Part shown: positions 17,901 to 29,105 of the stretch, piece after piece
Numbering within the stretch: position 1 is the first letter of the stretch
Layout: every line of letters starts with the position of its first letter
Assembly (NCBI RefSeq): GCF_040954835.1
Contig: NC_090698.1
Span: 6,198,501 to 6,262,500 of the forward strand
Source of the DNA: Lepisosteus oculatus
Taxonomy: Eukaryota; Chordata; Actinopteri; Semionotiformes; Lepisosteidae
Direction: 5' to 3'
DNA: 64,000 bases
Program-made: the position numbers and the translations under genes
The notes under the pieces: generated by a model
Told to the model about the DNA's origin: nothing
The model's database searches: none
What the model saw: only the letters and a program-made list of their open reading frames with translations

Positions 17901-18428
17901 GAGGGGGGGAGCAGGAGAAGGAGAGAGAGAGGGCAGAGAGAGAGAGGGGAAGAGAGGAGGCACGAGAGGGTTTGGGGAAATGTGGAGGAACAGGAGGGAA
18001 GTGGGAGAGAGGATTGAGTGGGAATGGTAGGGAGAGGGAAAGAGAGGAAAGCAGGGGGAAGAGAGAGAATGAGGGGAGAAGGGAGGGAAGAATGGGATGA
18101 GACTGACAAGGAGATGGAAACTCAGAGGAACCAGAAGGGAGCGACAGTAAAGTGGCTACAAGGATGGCTCATTCTCACTCGCTCTCTGTGCAGGAAGTTC
18201 GAGAACATCTACATCGGCTGGGGTCTGAAGTTCGTGGGCGACGGCTACACCCCCCCTGTGCCAGCTGCCCCCCAGCGGGAGTACCCCAGCGGCCCAGAGG
18301 TGACGGAGGCCACGGACCCCAGCCTGGAGGAAGAGCAGGCCCTGAAGGCAGCCCTGGAGGAGCAGAGGGCTGCCCAGGAGGAGACCGAGGAGATGGAGGG
18401 AGAGGAGGAGGAGGAGGAGGATGACTGA
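8931..18428 (+). CDS. rsph6a: Radial spoke head protein 6A/4A
   Basis: This is a radial spoke head subunit (RSP4/RSP6 family) of the 9+2 axoneme, which transmits signals from the central pair to dynein arms. Exons: 8931-9031, 12716-12944, 13710-14015, 14961-15410, 16945-17089, 17630-17747, 18194-18428; 527 residues. Hallmarks are [20 protein letters not shown] (from about residue 237), [31 protein letters not shown] joining GRCVWVN across exons 4-5, and [14 protein letters not shown] joining [10 protein letters not shown] across exons 6-7. Glu-rich runs end exons 3, 5 and 7. Human RSPH6A and RSPH4A are about 717 residues; this one lacks most of their N-terminal extension and is nearer in length to algal RSP4/6. 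ATG 8931 was preferred (A at -3, G at +4) over the in-frame ATG at 8928. The 6A name rests on adjacency to sympk, as in human; 4A remains possible. Three introns contain long minisatellites or a SINE. Confidence 0.9.
9022..12435 (+). repeat. Minisatellite of about 45 units, each with a 5' splice site (rsph6a intron 1)
   Basis: Units of 68 or 81 bp carry GTGAGTACAGCCCTGATTAC, then CTGCTGATCAGAGTAATAAC and ACAGAGACACCTGCTCCT. The first GTGAGT is the true donor of exon 1 (exon ends at 9031) and almost every later unit repeats CCTGTGAGTACAG. Rare variants are GTAAGT near 10131 and GCGAGT near 9913. The array fills most of intron 1 (9032-12715). Both strands are largely free of stops in one frame. 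Confidence 0.96.
13150..13490 (-). mobile_element. Composite or divergent 5S-type SINE
   Basis: Bases from about 13290 to 13490 match the reverse complement of the SINE body (ATCTTTAATGACCACTGGGA, GTCAGGACCTCGGTTT, TATACTGGGGCATTAGGACC). The 5' third (GGCAGGGCACGCCCTGG, GGGGGCGCCAGCCCACCGC) instead resembles the other widespread repeat of 6966-7098. It lies in rsph6a intron 2. Confidence 0.7.
14016..14960. other. rsph6a intron 3, no repeat recognised
   Basis: A 945-bp intron of unremarkable sequence with no array or SINE that I can see, unlike the flanking introns. Confidence 0.5.
15375..16895 (+). repeat. Minisatellite of about 26 units straddling the exon 4 donor (rsph6a)
   Basis: The 56-bp unit contains GTACCACACTGACACACTGT, CCACCG, then GTACACCATACCCAGCACAT and CCTGCCCCAG. 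The last 30 bases are the coding end of exon 4 ([10 protein letters not shown]), and the first bases are its donor. Copies vary at single positions (CACCGG or CACTGG; CATCCTG or CATCCGG). The length is not a multiple of 3, and all three minus-strand frames are open. Confidence 0.96.
17145..17597 (+). mobile_element. 5S-type SINE (rsph6a intron 5)
   Basis: The head GAAGCTCAGCAGGTGTGAGC, GTCAGTACCTGGATGGGAGA resembles 5S rRNA boxes A, IE and C. The body follows, and the tail is a short ATTATTATT. The CTCF-like stretch CCAGTAGGGGGTGCT is at 17239-17253. It ends about 33 nt before exon 6, the 3' end being somewhat deleted. Confidence 0.9.
17750..18155 (+). repeat. GA-rich (polypurine) tract, rsph6a intron 6
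   Basis: About 400 bp of GAGAGAGGGAGCGAGGGG-type sequence with almost no pyrimidines on the + strand. It begins a few bases after the donor of exon 6 and ends shortly before the exon 7 acceptor. Confidence 0.9.
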
Positions 18429-18675
18429 GGGAGGGAGAGAGGAAGAGGAAAGGACGGACAGAGAGAGCAGAGGAAAGCAGACTGAAGAGAGAGGCAGGGA
18501 GAGGGCAGAGGAAGACCAGGAGAGAGGACTGAGGCAGAAAGAGAGGAGAGAAGAGAAACACAGAGAGAGACACATTAACCACATCTATCACCTGCTTGTA
18601 TTTCAGCCATTTCTGACATTTTTAAATATTATAAAATCCTGCACCTCTCGTATTAAATTATTAAAAACCAGATGC
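18429..18675 (+). terminator. rsph6a: rsph6a 3' UTR with ATTAAA signals
   Basis: The purine-rich 3' UTR is followed by ATTAAA at 18652-18657 and again at 18660-18665, the common variant poly(A) signal. No AATAAA is nearer. Confidence 0.5.
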
Positions 18676-19006
18676 CAAAAATAGAGAACTGATTTTATCA
18701 TTTAGATCACACAGACAAAATGTTGACAGTAACACAAAATGAGAGGAATGTAAATTCCTTTTAATACTTGTATATGTAATGTCATCTGAGCTTGTAAATG
18801 CACGTTTACTGCAGATGGTGTAGTGCACCATCTGAAAAAAACGCTAAAGGTTTCAAACAAGACAGCACACAGATACAGACACATATGTAAGACCTTGCCC
18901 CAGAGTGGACAGATATTCGTCAATGTAGCTCCTGCACAAACATCCCAAGACGCAGCACGCACAAACTCAAGTGTCTAGTTGATGTGCATGTAACTGCAAT
19001 TCTCTG

Positions 19007-19021
19007 CCACCAGATGGCAGG
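19007..19021 (+). promoter_or_regulatory. CTCF-like motif
   Basis: CCACCAGATGGCAGG fits the CTCF core CCASYAGRKGGCRSY at 14 of 15 positions. It lies about 350 nt after the rsph6a transcript end. Confidence 0.5.
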
Positions 19022-19224
19022 AGAGCATAGCAAATGAACGTCTGTTGCTCACCTGTTCAATTCTTTCAAAAAATATTTCATTGCCTTTGTCTACTGCTGT
19101 TCTTTTTTAAAAAGATTTTTCCAAGCACTTCACATACAGGAAGTGCATCCTAAATTCGTCCACCACTCCTTGGTGTCACAGGACAGCTGTTCCACACCAG
19201 TAGCCCCACATGGACAAGTGAGAA

Positions 19225-19395
19225 ACTACTTAACTTAACCACTTGAATGAAGGGGAAACTTCACGTAGGACAGGCTGTACCAGCCCAAAGTGGTATTGAG
19301 CCAGGGTTAACTTCTCTACTCTAATGAACAGTGCCAGGGGATCTTCAATGGTCAAGCAGTCAGCACATAATTTGAATATCACACCTAATGGGCAG
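19225..19395 (+). repeat. Dispersed repeat, copy 1
   Basis: It shares scattered blocks (AGGGGAA, TTCA/TTTA then GTAGG, CAGGCTGT or CAGACTGT, CAGACCA-like, AGTGGTATT/AGTGGAATT, ATGAACAGT, GGATCTTCAATGGTCAAG) with 52190-52385. The pattern 'ATCTT..A.GGTCAAGCAGTCAG' also resembles part of the SINE body, so it may be an old relative of that family. Confidence 0.5.
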
Positions 19396-19419
19396 AAGCT
19401 ATCTGTGTGGAGCTTGTAT

Positions 19420-19625
19420 GTTCTCATGGTTTCCTCCCACAGTCCACAAACAGATCGGTAGATTATTAGGCTAATGGAGTGAGTGTGTGTGTGTCTGTGG
19501 GTGATCTGTGATGGACTGGTGTCCTGTTCAGGGTTTATCCAGCCCTGCCACACTTGGCCACATCCTGGCAGGATAGACTCCAGCTCTCCCACAGACCTGT
19601 CCTGGATAAAGCAGGTTGAAAATAG
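19420..19625 (+). mobile_element. Widespread fish interspersed repeat fragment
   Basis: GTGGAGCTTGTATGTTCTCA, TTTCCTCCCACAGTCCACAA, GTGATGGACTGGTGTCCTGT, CAGGGTTTATCCAGCC and GGATAGACTCCAGCTCTCCC, in that order, match a repeat very common in fish genomes (known pattern, not searched). Confidence 0.75.
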
Positions 19626-20581
19626 AAGGCAGGATTAATCTTTTTTTTCCATGTGCATCGAATTTCTTTACGGCTGAGGTGTTAAAAAGCATTCTCTCAC
19701 CCCCGCCAACACTAAAACCACGCTCGCTGAGATCAGGTTGGACTGCAGACCCCTGGGGTCTCTTTCTCAGTGTTTCAGGGCAGGGGGTAGTAGCCCTCCC
19801 TAATGCCCCCGCTCAGATCTTCGGTGACTCAGTCCTACATGATGCCTCTGCAGGGTGTTACACTCTGGCCCATTGAGCCAGGAGTACGGTACACCTGAGC
19901 GCTGGAGTGGGGGTCAGGGGGCACTGAAAGAGCTCTGCGCCATGGCCTTCTGCTCAAGAACCCAATGGCAGGGACCTGCTTGCTCTCCTTCGGCCCTGCA
20001 CGCGCAGAAGCTCTCCTGCGCCGGTACTGTATGAAGCCGCACACAGCACCGCGATCTGCTTTCCCTCCTCCTCCTTCCCCGCGTCTCTCTCGCCCGTCTG
20101 TCCTCTCGGAGCGCGCGCCCGTCAGCAGCTCTCTCGCCGAGTGTGCTGGGTGGCCAGTCCCCCCCGCGGCTCGTTCACTGCCTCGCTCAATCCCCATCAC
20201 GGCCCCGACAGGAGGAAATCAACTTGTATCGACGGGGAGTGGGGGGGGCCCGCGGACGTGCCGCCACAGACCCCCACCCCCCCCACCTGGCGCCCGTCCC
20301 GCTGTCCTGCGCCCACGCGGCTACGCCGCTGCCGAACCCCCAGATCGCCGCCTTCTCTCGCCGCCTCTGCTCTTTCCATGGTTCCCTCCCCCCCCATCTC
20401 TCCCGCCGGCCCGTTTCTCCTCCAGTCTCCTCTCCCCGGCCCCGTGCGGCCAGCCTGGCAGAGCCGGAGGAGATGAAGAAGTCCCATCCCTCCCAGCAGA
20501 CTGGTGATATATGAGGGGAGCTGGCTGCAGCCAGTGGCCAGGCAGAGAGGAAGAGGGAGAGGCAGCAGTGCCAGGGGAGGG

Positions 20582-20613
<32 letters not shown>

Positions 20614-20707
20614 AGGGAGAGGGAGAGGGAGAGGGAGAGGGAGTGAGTGTGGGGCTGCGTGTGGCAGGAATGAGGGGCGGGGTGTACCCTTATAAAACCT
20701 CACTGTT

Positions 20708-20739
<32 letters not shown>

Positions 20740-21145
20740 CGGCAGGACTCTGCAGCAGCACAGACAGCCAAGCCTGGGGGCCATTAATGTTAGATGCTGG
20801 CCTCTAAATATTTAAGGAGTCGCTCGGTGCAAATACAGCTGAGGAGCCGGGCTGTGTCAGGCCGGCGGCTGGGAAGTCAATCCTCTCCCATGCGATCCTG
20901 ACGAGAGCGCGGCTCAATTATTCACGGCCCCCACACGGGACATCCCCCACAGGGGGAACGGGAAGCTCTTGGGACAGCGAGTGCGTGCGTGACCCGCGCC
21001 AGGGCTGGACGCACACCTGCTTGACAGGGGGGCAGGGGGATGAAGTCTCAGGCGGACAGTATGAAATAACTGAGGGACATACAGACAGTCTAGTCTAGTC
21101 TAAGTGGGTGGGGATCAAAGCCATCTTTTGAATAAACAACAATCA
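19626..21145. other. Intergenic, GC-rich 19.9-20.5 kb, no gene recognised
   Basis: The stretch 19960-20480 is rich in C and CpG and holds open frames on both strands, but none shows a recognisable family. A (GA)n/(GAGAGG)n run lies at 20575-20645 and a (CA)n run near 20717-20740. It could be a CpG island or a shallow low-complexity stretch; I see no splice structure. Confidence 0.4.
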
Positions 21146-21149
21146 GTCA

Positions 21150-21468
21150 TGATTACCAGTCATGATTGTGGTCATTAGAAATTCCAGAGTGTTTCTCGAA
21201 AAGAGTAGAAGTGTCCTGAAATTTCCCCCTGGCCTGTACCAGTCATGGCCTCCTAATAATCCCCCTCTCTGAACTGGCTTCATCACTCTGTTCTCCTCCC
21301 CACTGAGAGCTGGTGTGTGGGGAGAGCACTGGCGCACTAAGGCTGCCGTCGCATCATCCAGGTGGGGCTGCACACTGGTGGCCATAGTGGGATTCCCCAT
21401 TAGAGTAAAGCGCTCTGAGTGGAGTGTCCAGAAAAGTGCTATATAAGAGAAAGGAATTGTTATGATTA
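21150..21468 (+). mobile_element. 5S-type SINE, 5'-truncated
   Basis: It matches the family from TGTGGTCATTAGAAATTCC through the body to GTCCAGAAAAGTGCTATATA and a degenerate tail; the head is missing. Confidence 0.85.
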
Positions 21469-22329
<861 letters not shown>

Positions 22330-22649
22330 GATCAGCTCCCACAGTGCTCCAGCCGCTGACCAGCAGCACAAACAGTAGGAAAGGTGAGCCATCATTAGGA
22401 ATATCAGGACAGCGCTCGGAACTACTGTCCTGTATGTGTGCAGCCTGGAGCCTTGCCTTAACCACATGACCTCGGGCGCTCATTACCCTCCAGATGTCCC
22501 TGTAGGCACTCTTATCTCAGAGTCCATTAGCTAATCGGCACAGCAACTGTGCTTAATTATAGAATTACAAACTAAATATGACAGCTTTGTTTGTACAGAT
22601 CAACCACTTACACAAATCGAATCACAGGGTCCAGTCAGTCCAAATCTGT

Positions 22650-23090
22650 CTGAATTGATGTAGTATAAATGCCGTATATTCATTTAGCAAACAAAACTGG
22701 TATTTTATATGACCAATCCATAACATTTGACGTGTGAGTCTGTGGTTTCCAGTCTAGACTGTATCATATCATACTGTAACCCTACAGTCCAGAGATCACT
22801 GGTCCAGACTGTGTCATATTGTAACCCTACAGTCCAGAGATCACTGGTCCAGTCTGTGTCCTATTGTAACCCTACAGTCCAGAGATCACTGGTCCAGTCT
22901 GTGTCCTATTGTAACCCTACAGTCCAGAGTTCACTGGTCCAGTCTGTGTCATATTGTAACCCTACAGTCCAGAGATCACTGGTCCAGTCTGTGTCATACT
23001 GTAACCCTACAGTCCAGAGATCACTGGTCCAGTCTGTGTCATATTGTAACCCTACAGTCCAGACATCACTGGTCCAGTCTGGACTGTGTC
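22650..23090 (+). repeat. 45-bp minisatellite family, copy 1, with shared 5' flank
   Basis: About seven units of CCAGAGATCACTGGTCCAGT, CTGTGTCATATTGTAACCCT, ACAGT. The preceding ~110 nt (TATATTCATTTAGCAAACAA, TGGTATTTTATATGACCAAT) is also found before the array at 33427, so the repeat unit of dispersal is larger than the tandem array. Confidence 0.93.
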
Positions 23091-24005
23091 GTATTGCCAG
23101 TACAAGGTTTCTAAGCATTTGGAAGTTAGAACTCAAGCACCTGTCCTCCCCTGAACTCTGACCAGGGGACACAAGTAGAAAGTAAGAGGCAGAAGCCGGG
23201 GGGCAATCCTTTACATACAGGGTGATGGTCATTCTCAGGGAGAATGTTGCCCAGCCAGGTCGTTAACACTGAGTCTCTGGAACCGGCCGCGTGGGACTGA
23301 CCAGACAGAGCAGTCAGGGGGGCTGAATGACTTTCTCCCGTTCGCAACCTCTCCTGTCTTCCCATGTCCTTCAGTTCACCTGTCCCGCTAGGCTGGCCCG
23401 TCAGTCCAGCGGGGAAACGCGTTAGCCCTGACCGCCGCCCCTTGGTGGCCGGGGGCGCGAAAGCTTCACATCTGTGGTCTGCTCACGCTTCGAAAAGAGA
23501 GGGGGGGGGGAGGGTGGTAGAGAGAGAGACAGGGACAGAGAGAGAGAGCTCTTCTTTGACTCTGCAGGGACCATTACAGAGGGAGAGACAGAGGAGGGGG
23601 GGGCTGAAGAAAGAGAGCAGGCCGGGGGAGAAAGATGGAGGGATGAGAGAGAGAGAGGAGGGGGAGGGCAGTGGAATGCGTGAGACAGAGAGGGAAAGAT
23701 TAGAAAGGGGGAGGGGATGCACAGACACCAGGCTTTATCTCCCTCATTTGTTTCTCTTTCTTGGCGCGTTAGTTTCTCTCTCGACATTATTAACTGCGGT
23801 TTGAGGAAGAGAGGACATTCAGTAGCAGAGGAGGCGGGGACGGCAGGATGGCAGTGCAGAGCCGCGCTGCACTGGGACAAGAGCGGGCGTCAGGCGGAGC
23901 TCCCCCTGCTGGCGGGGACCCTCTCCTCTCCCCCCGCTGGCAAGAGCGGCCCACGACCTTGGCAAGGTCATGACCAGCTCTTCTGCTCTTTCACAGGGTT
24001 AGACA
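23091..24005. other. Intergenic with purine-rich and pyrimidine-rich runs
   Basis: The stretch 23500-23710 is GA-rich, with frames that are low-complexity only. I recognise no gene. Confidence 0.4.
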
Positions 24006-24009
24006 CACC

Positions 24010-24285
24010 CGCCGGCCAAAACATTAGGACCCCCCCACCCCTCCTCCCCTCCTTCCCAGCCATGTCCTCCCAGACCGGACAGGCTCTCTCTGTCTCTCTG
24101 TGGGCAGGCCTGGCCAGAATATTCCCTAGGATCCCAATCCCACTATCTCCGATGGATCCGATGTTTCAGGTTCTTGTGGGACACACACTCCAGTAGGTCG
24201 TGCTCACGTCCTGATCGGGCCGTTCTCCCCGCTGGCAGAGGCCCAACATGCTAGTTGATGGGGGTTCCTAATATTTTGGCCAGCG
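24010..24285. mobile_element. MITE-like element with 25-bp terminal inverted repeats
   Basis: The left end CGCCGGCCAAAACATTAGGA (from 24010) is matched by the reverse complement of 24261-24285, CGCTGGCCAAAATATTAGGA; about 22 of 25 positions agree over the full arm. The 276-bp length, no coding capacity and a GGCCAAAA-type end recall Tc1/mariner-derived elements. The right end is followed by TA; the left flank lacks it. Confidence 0.6.
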
Positions 24286-25357
24286 TATTTTTGGTATCCT
24301 AATATTTTTCTATAAGATTCTTATTCTGCTCTGTGTGACTAATATTACTCTAGCACTGTTTTTCTCCTTTGCCCTAATAGAAAACTTTATCAGGCCCTAA
24401 TGGTTTCTATATTCTGTGGACTGACTGAGCAGAAGAGGAGGCTCTGGTTATGGGCGGCACCTATCCAGTCAGTCTAACAAACCACCAGAAATCGCTCGTC
24501 TCTGAAGACTGCGAACTCTTGGCAGTTAGTGATCCATCAAGCAAGACGTCTTTTCAATGAACAAAACTCTGCCCTTTCAAGACTTTGTGACATTCAGAAT
24601 AATGCTCCATGTGATCTCCAACCTGCTTCATAAAACAAGCAGCTTCCTTGCAAAGCCTATAGGTTATTATTCACGGTCCCCTCTGAACCTGCTGGATCAA
24701 TTGATCTCAAATAAAAGGGCGAATCAATAACTAAACTAAAATCAAAATCAATAACTAACTCAGATAAAGGGTGAATCACCATCGTTTTCTGAAGCGGGAG
24801 TGTGGGGTGACTGTGGCCTACAGCCTGCGAGAGGTTGACACAGGATCACATTTTGAAGTTGCCCAAAGGCCCCGACACAGAAACTGAGCGTTACAGCTGC
24901 ACAATTACTGCGCGTCCCTAATTATTTAATCTGCTGGCTTTACCTGCCCCGACCGGAGAGACCCGAGCGACTAATCTGGTCTGGGAGGACGGACGCAGAT
25001 CGGGGAGAGGGGTTATGTAGACGAAGCGGAATCCGCCCAGGGGAAAGCGACCGTCTGCCAGCGGGTCAGGAACCCTGGACTGTGGCCGTGGGCTGCACAG
25101 GCCCAGGCCGGGCGGGTCCAGCTCCCTGCTGCCCAGCAGGTGGCGCAGGAGAGGGCGGGCTCCACTGGCCCAGCGGACACCCAGGGAAGTGGAATGCAGG
25201 CTCGGAGCAGAAGCTCTCGGATACCCGGAGAAACAGCGGCACGGGACTCCGGCACCAGGGAGCGCCCCTCCGCCTGCGCCCTTTCCCGTGCCGAGTCTCC
25301 CCCAGAACGGGCCGAGGTCCGGTCAGCGGTGTAAAACAATCCCATCGCTGCTTCCCC
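24286..25357. other. Intergenic, no gene recognised; CTCF-like motif inside
   Basis: Single-copy-looking sequence. The stretch 25000-25330 is GC-rich with open frames of no recognisable family. Confidence 0.4.
25133..25147 (+). promoter_or_regulatory. CTCF-like motif
   Basis: CCAGCAGGTGGCGCA fits CCASYAGRKGGCRSY at 14 of 15 positions, inside a GC-rich patch. Confidence 0.5.
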
Positions 25358-25565
25358 TCGCGATCGCCTGATTCCCTCGAGATCGCCTGATTCCTCGTGA
25401 TCGCCTGATTCCTAGAGATTGACTGATTCCCTCGCGATTGCCTGATTCCTAGAGATTGCCTGATTCCCTCGCGATTGCCTGATTCCTAGAGATTGCCTGA
25501 TTCCCTCGCGATTGCCTGATTCCCTTGCGATTGCCTGATTCCTCAAGATTGCCTGATTCCCGCTT
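25358..25565. repeat. Short tandem repeat, about 17-18-bp unit
   Basis: About eleven copies of GATTGCCTGATTCC joined by CCTCGC or CTAGA spacers; the first copies carry GCGATCGC. Confidence 0.9.
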
Positions 25566-25799
25566 GCTTGAGCCCCTTTCTCAGCCCATCCAGCCCCTGC
25601 TACAATCCGAACAGAGGGCAGGAGCGCCCCCTGTGACAGGGAGGAGAGATGGGCAGGGATGGAACCCTGGCTGGGGCAGTCTGGGGCAGCCCGATCGATC
25701 TCGCCTGCGGGGCTGGAGGAGGCAGGAGGAAACCGGAGCACGTGGGGACCGCCATATAGGAATACTACCTTTGAAAAGCCAAATGGCCCCAACTAAAAC

Positions 25800-26545
25800 A
25801 GCGACACCTGTTTACTTCAGGTCTGCTTTAATCCCCCCGTGAGTAAGGGGCAGAATGAGAGTCAATGGGATGTGCATGAAACTAAAGAAAGATCATGTTT
25901 CGATGTCTGTGCATGCACAACCTGTCACAGTCTGAGTGTACGGGTGCAGAGGTGAATTGTGTCTGCCTTCTTGGAAGTGTATGTTTGTACTTTTTCACAC
26001 AAGTGTGTGCGTGAGTGAGCATGTGTGTGATGAGTGTGTGCGTGTGAGTGTGTGTTAAGCCAGACTGAGTTCCTAGTTATCAGCTTGTTATTCCCTAATG
26101 AGCTTTATGTGGGTGTAGGTAGGACTTAGAGCCTGACAGATCACTCTTGCCTCTGTGTTTTCACCCTTCTCTCTCATTAATTTTTCCTCAGTCTATTATT
26201 CCTCTCTCCTTCTCCCCAGCCTGCCTGTGCTGTCTCCCTCTCTCATTTCATTCCTTATCCCCTCTATTTCAGTCTGCGGAGAGCGCCTGATTTCATTCAT
26301 GTCACTCTCCGACTCATTCTCCCTCAATCTAGATCTATATTTTGCAGTCTTTGCAGTCATACTGTTTATACAAAGTTAAAACGTTTCTGTTTACATACAG
26401 CCCGTGCCCCTATTCACCTGGACCTAAAGTGGTGATATTTGGACTTTTGACCTTGCTCAATGCCCTAAAAGTTACAGAAGCACCTCACTGGAACTCAACA
26501 TCACTAAAACCCAGTTTCATTACTGGGCTGCTGTGTCAACTGCAT
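25800..26545. other. Intergenic, nothing recognised
   Basis: Contains a (TG)n-rich patch near 26000-26055 and AT-rich unique sequence. No gene or interspersed repeat is identified. Confidence 0.4.
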
Positions 26546-26549
26546 GTGT

Positions 26550-27445
26550 TAACCCTCTCCCTGCCTGCTTCTCCCTCTGTCCATCTCCTCCTCCTCCCTC
26601 TCTCTCATTCCCTCTCTTCCTCCCTCCTCTTCCTCGCTCTCTCTCATTCCCTCTCTACCTCCTCCTCCCTCTCTCTCGTCCCCTCTCTTCCTCCCTCCTC
26701 CTCCCTCTCTTTCATTTCCTCTCTTCCTCCTCCTCCCTTTCTCTCGTTCCCTCTCCCTCCCTCGTCCTCCTCCCTCTCTCTCATTCATTCTCTCTCTCCC
26801 TCCTCCTCCCTCTCTCTCATTCCCTCTCTCCCTCCTCCTCCCTCTTTCATTCCCTCTCCCTCCTTCCTCCTCCCTCTCTCTCGTTCCCTCTCTTCCTCCC
26901 TCCTCTTCCTCACTCTCTCTCGTTCCCTCTCTTCCTCCCTCCTCTTCCTCGCTCTCTCTCATTCCCTCTCTACCTCCTCCTCCCTTTCTCTCGTTCCCTC
27001 TCCCTCCCTCCTCCTCCTCCCTCTCTCTCATTCCCTCTCTACCACCTCCACCCTTTCTCTCATTCCCTCCTCCTCCTCCTCGCTCTCTCTTTCCGTCTCT
27101 CCCTCCTCCTCCTCACTCTCTCTCGTTCCCTCTCTCTCTCCCTCCTCCTCCCTCTCTCTCATTCCCGCTCTCCCTCCTCCACCTCCCTCTCTTTCATTCC
27201 CTCTCTCCCTCCCTCCCTCTCATTCCCTCCCTCTCTCGCTCCCTCCTCCTCTTCCTCCCTTTCTCTCATTCCCTCTCTTCCTCCCTCCTCCTCCTCCTCC
27301 ACCCTTTCTCTCATTCCCTCCTCCTCCTCCTCGCTCTCTCTTTCCGTCTCTCCCTCCCTCCTCCTCCTCCCTCTCTCTCATTCCCTCCTCCTCCTCGCTC
27401 TCTCTCGTTCCCTCTCTCCCTCCCTCCTCCTCCCTCTCCCTCCAG
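26550..27445 (+). repeat. Polypyrimidine tract of about 0.9 kb
   Basis: Irregular tandem repetition of CTCCTCCTCCCTCTCTCTC, ATTCCCTCTCTTCCTCC-type units, nearly free of purines on the + strand except in ATT or GTT. Long Ser/Leu/Pro frames and Arg/Glu frames in it are compositional. Confidence 0.93.
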
Positions 27446-27667
27446 GCTCACGCCCCACTGAGAAACGACATGCTTTGTGCACAGAGAGAATATCGATCCT
27501 TCCTTTTGTGATGGAGAGAACGAAACAGCTGTCACACTGACAGAGCAAGACAAATGGAGGAGAGAAGAGGCATTTACAATGCAGACAGCCTAAAAAGTAG
27601 AGGGAGAGAGAGAGGGGGAAGAGCAGGGAAAAAGAAAGGAGAGAGGGGAAGGAGTTATAAACAGATT

Positions 27668-28325
27668 CACAAATATCACACCTGGGGTATATATACTGGT
27701 TTATATACTGCACACACTGCACACCTGGGGTACTGTATATATACTGCACACACTGCACTCCTGGTATATATATACTGCACACACTGAACATCTGGGGTAT
27801 ATATACTGCACACCTGGGGTATATATACTGTATATAGTACACACCTGGGGTATATATACTGTATACACTGAGCATCTGGGTTTATATACTGCACACACTG
27901 CACACCTGGGGTACTGTATATATACTGCACGCACTGCACACCTGGGGTATATATATATACTGTATACACTGCACATGTGGGGTATATATACTACACACAC
28001 TGAGCATCTGGTTTATATATACTGTATACAGTACACACTTGGGTATATATATATACTGTATACAGTACACACCTGGGGTATACAGTATATACTGCACACA
28101 CTGCACATCTGGGTATATATACTGTATATAGTACACACCTGGGGTATATATACTGTATACACTGAGCATCTGGTTTATATACTGCACACCTGGGTATATA
28201 CTGTATACTGTACACACCGCGAACCCGAGGTACTGTATATAGACTGCTTGCACTGTATACCTGTGGTGTATATTCAGTACTCTAAATACATTATACATCT
28301 GGGCAATATATACGGTACGTAGTTT
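27668..28325. repeat. Degenerate TA-rich minisatellite
   Basis: About 18 irregular copies of CACACCTGGGGTATATATAC, TGTATACACTGCACA. Units are locally self-complementary (GTATATATAC, GTATAC). Confidence 0.9.
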
Positions 28326-28509
28326 GTGTATGAATATAAATGTGGTGAATGATGGCACACCAGGTACAATGATGCTGTGTTTGTGTCGACTCGATTTAAT
28401 GGTAGGTGTTGCGTCCCAAAACGGTGTCTTTGCCGAGGATGCTCTGCTTGATGAAGGCGTAATTATTTCTGACAGCTGGGTGTAGGACCCAGCGTTCAAG
28501 CCGCGAGTG

Positions 28510-29105
28510 TGGAGCAGTAGCAGAGCAGAAGACAGAACAGACAGAGATGGACAGAGAGAGGGGCAAAGAGAGAGGGAGCAGGGAGGAGAGGTGGAGAAGG
28601 AGGGAGTGGAGAGAGGAGAAGGACAGGGAGAGAGGGAGAGAGGGAGGGGTGACAGTGCTGCTTATTCTTTCCGGCTGTTTGAAAGTCATTTAGCGGCTCA
28701 GCCTCAGCAGAGACACCAGTAACAACAGCAGCCGGAGAATCACACTGCGGTGACGGGACCACAGAGCAGTCATTCTGGTCCGCGGAAAGGAGATACAACT
28801 AACAGGAAAACAGCCGAAAGCTGCAAGAAGGAGGAAGAGAAAGAGAGGAAAGGAATCAAACACACAGATATATACAGCCTACAATGCACACTCAACACCG
28901 AACACACACAACGTGTAAGGACACGGGAATCCAGTCACACTGAGAGCGCGCAGAAACCGACACGAGCAGCCGGGACACAGCGGCGGACACGTACAGCGCG
29001 CACACTCATCTGGACGGGACCCGTCTGCTTCTGCGCCTCCGGAGAGACACGGCTCCAGCTGTCGGTCCGAGCCCGCGAGGAGCCCGCGAGGAGCCGCGCT
29101 CCCAG
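28510..29105 (+). other. Candidate non-coding first exon in a CpG-rich patch
   Basis: A purine-rich leader passes into CpG-rich sequence at 28930-29330, and CGCTCCCAG at 29105 is followed by a perfect donor GTGAGT. No coding potential is recognised. It could be an upstream 5' UTR exon of tmem91, whose first coding exon begins just after an acceptor at 42127, or an unrelated transcript start. There is no transcript evidence. Confidence 0.3.

Noticed and set aside
20143-20514. GC-rich overlapping frames suggesting a gene.
   Set aside because: Several frames on both strands are open because of C-rich composition. No family signature, splice partner or Kozak context.
23885-23925. Another CTCF-like site (CCAGCAGGGGGAGCT on the minus strand).
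   Set aside because: The central GGC of the core is changed to GGA, so I did not list it.
28390-28500. Minus-strand peptide-like stretch NNYAFIKQSILGKDTVLGRN.
   Set aside because: Looks protein-like, but I cannot name a family, it ends at a stop after a few residues, and no flanking exon was found. It may be a transposon remnant.
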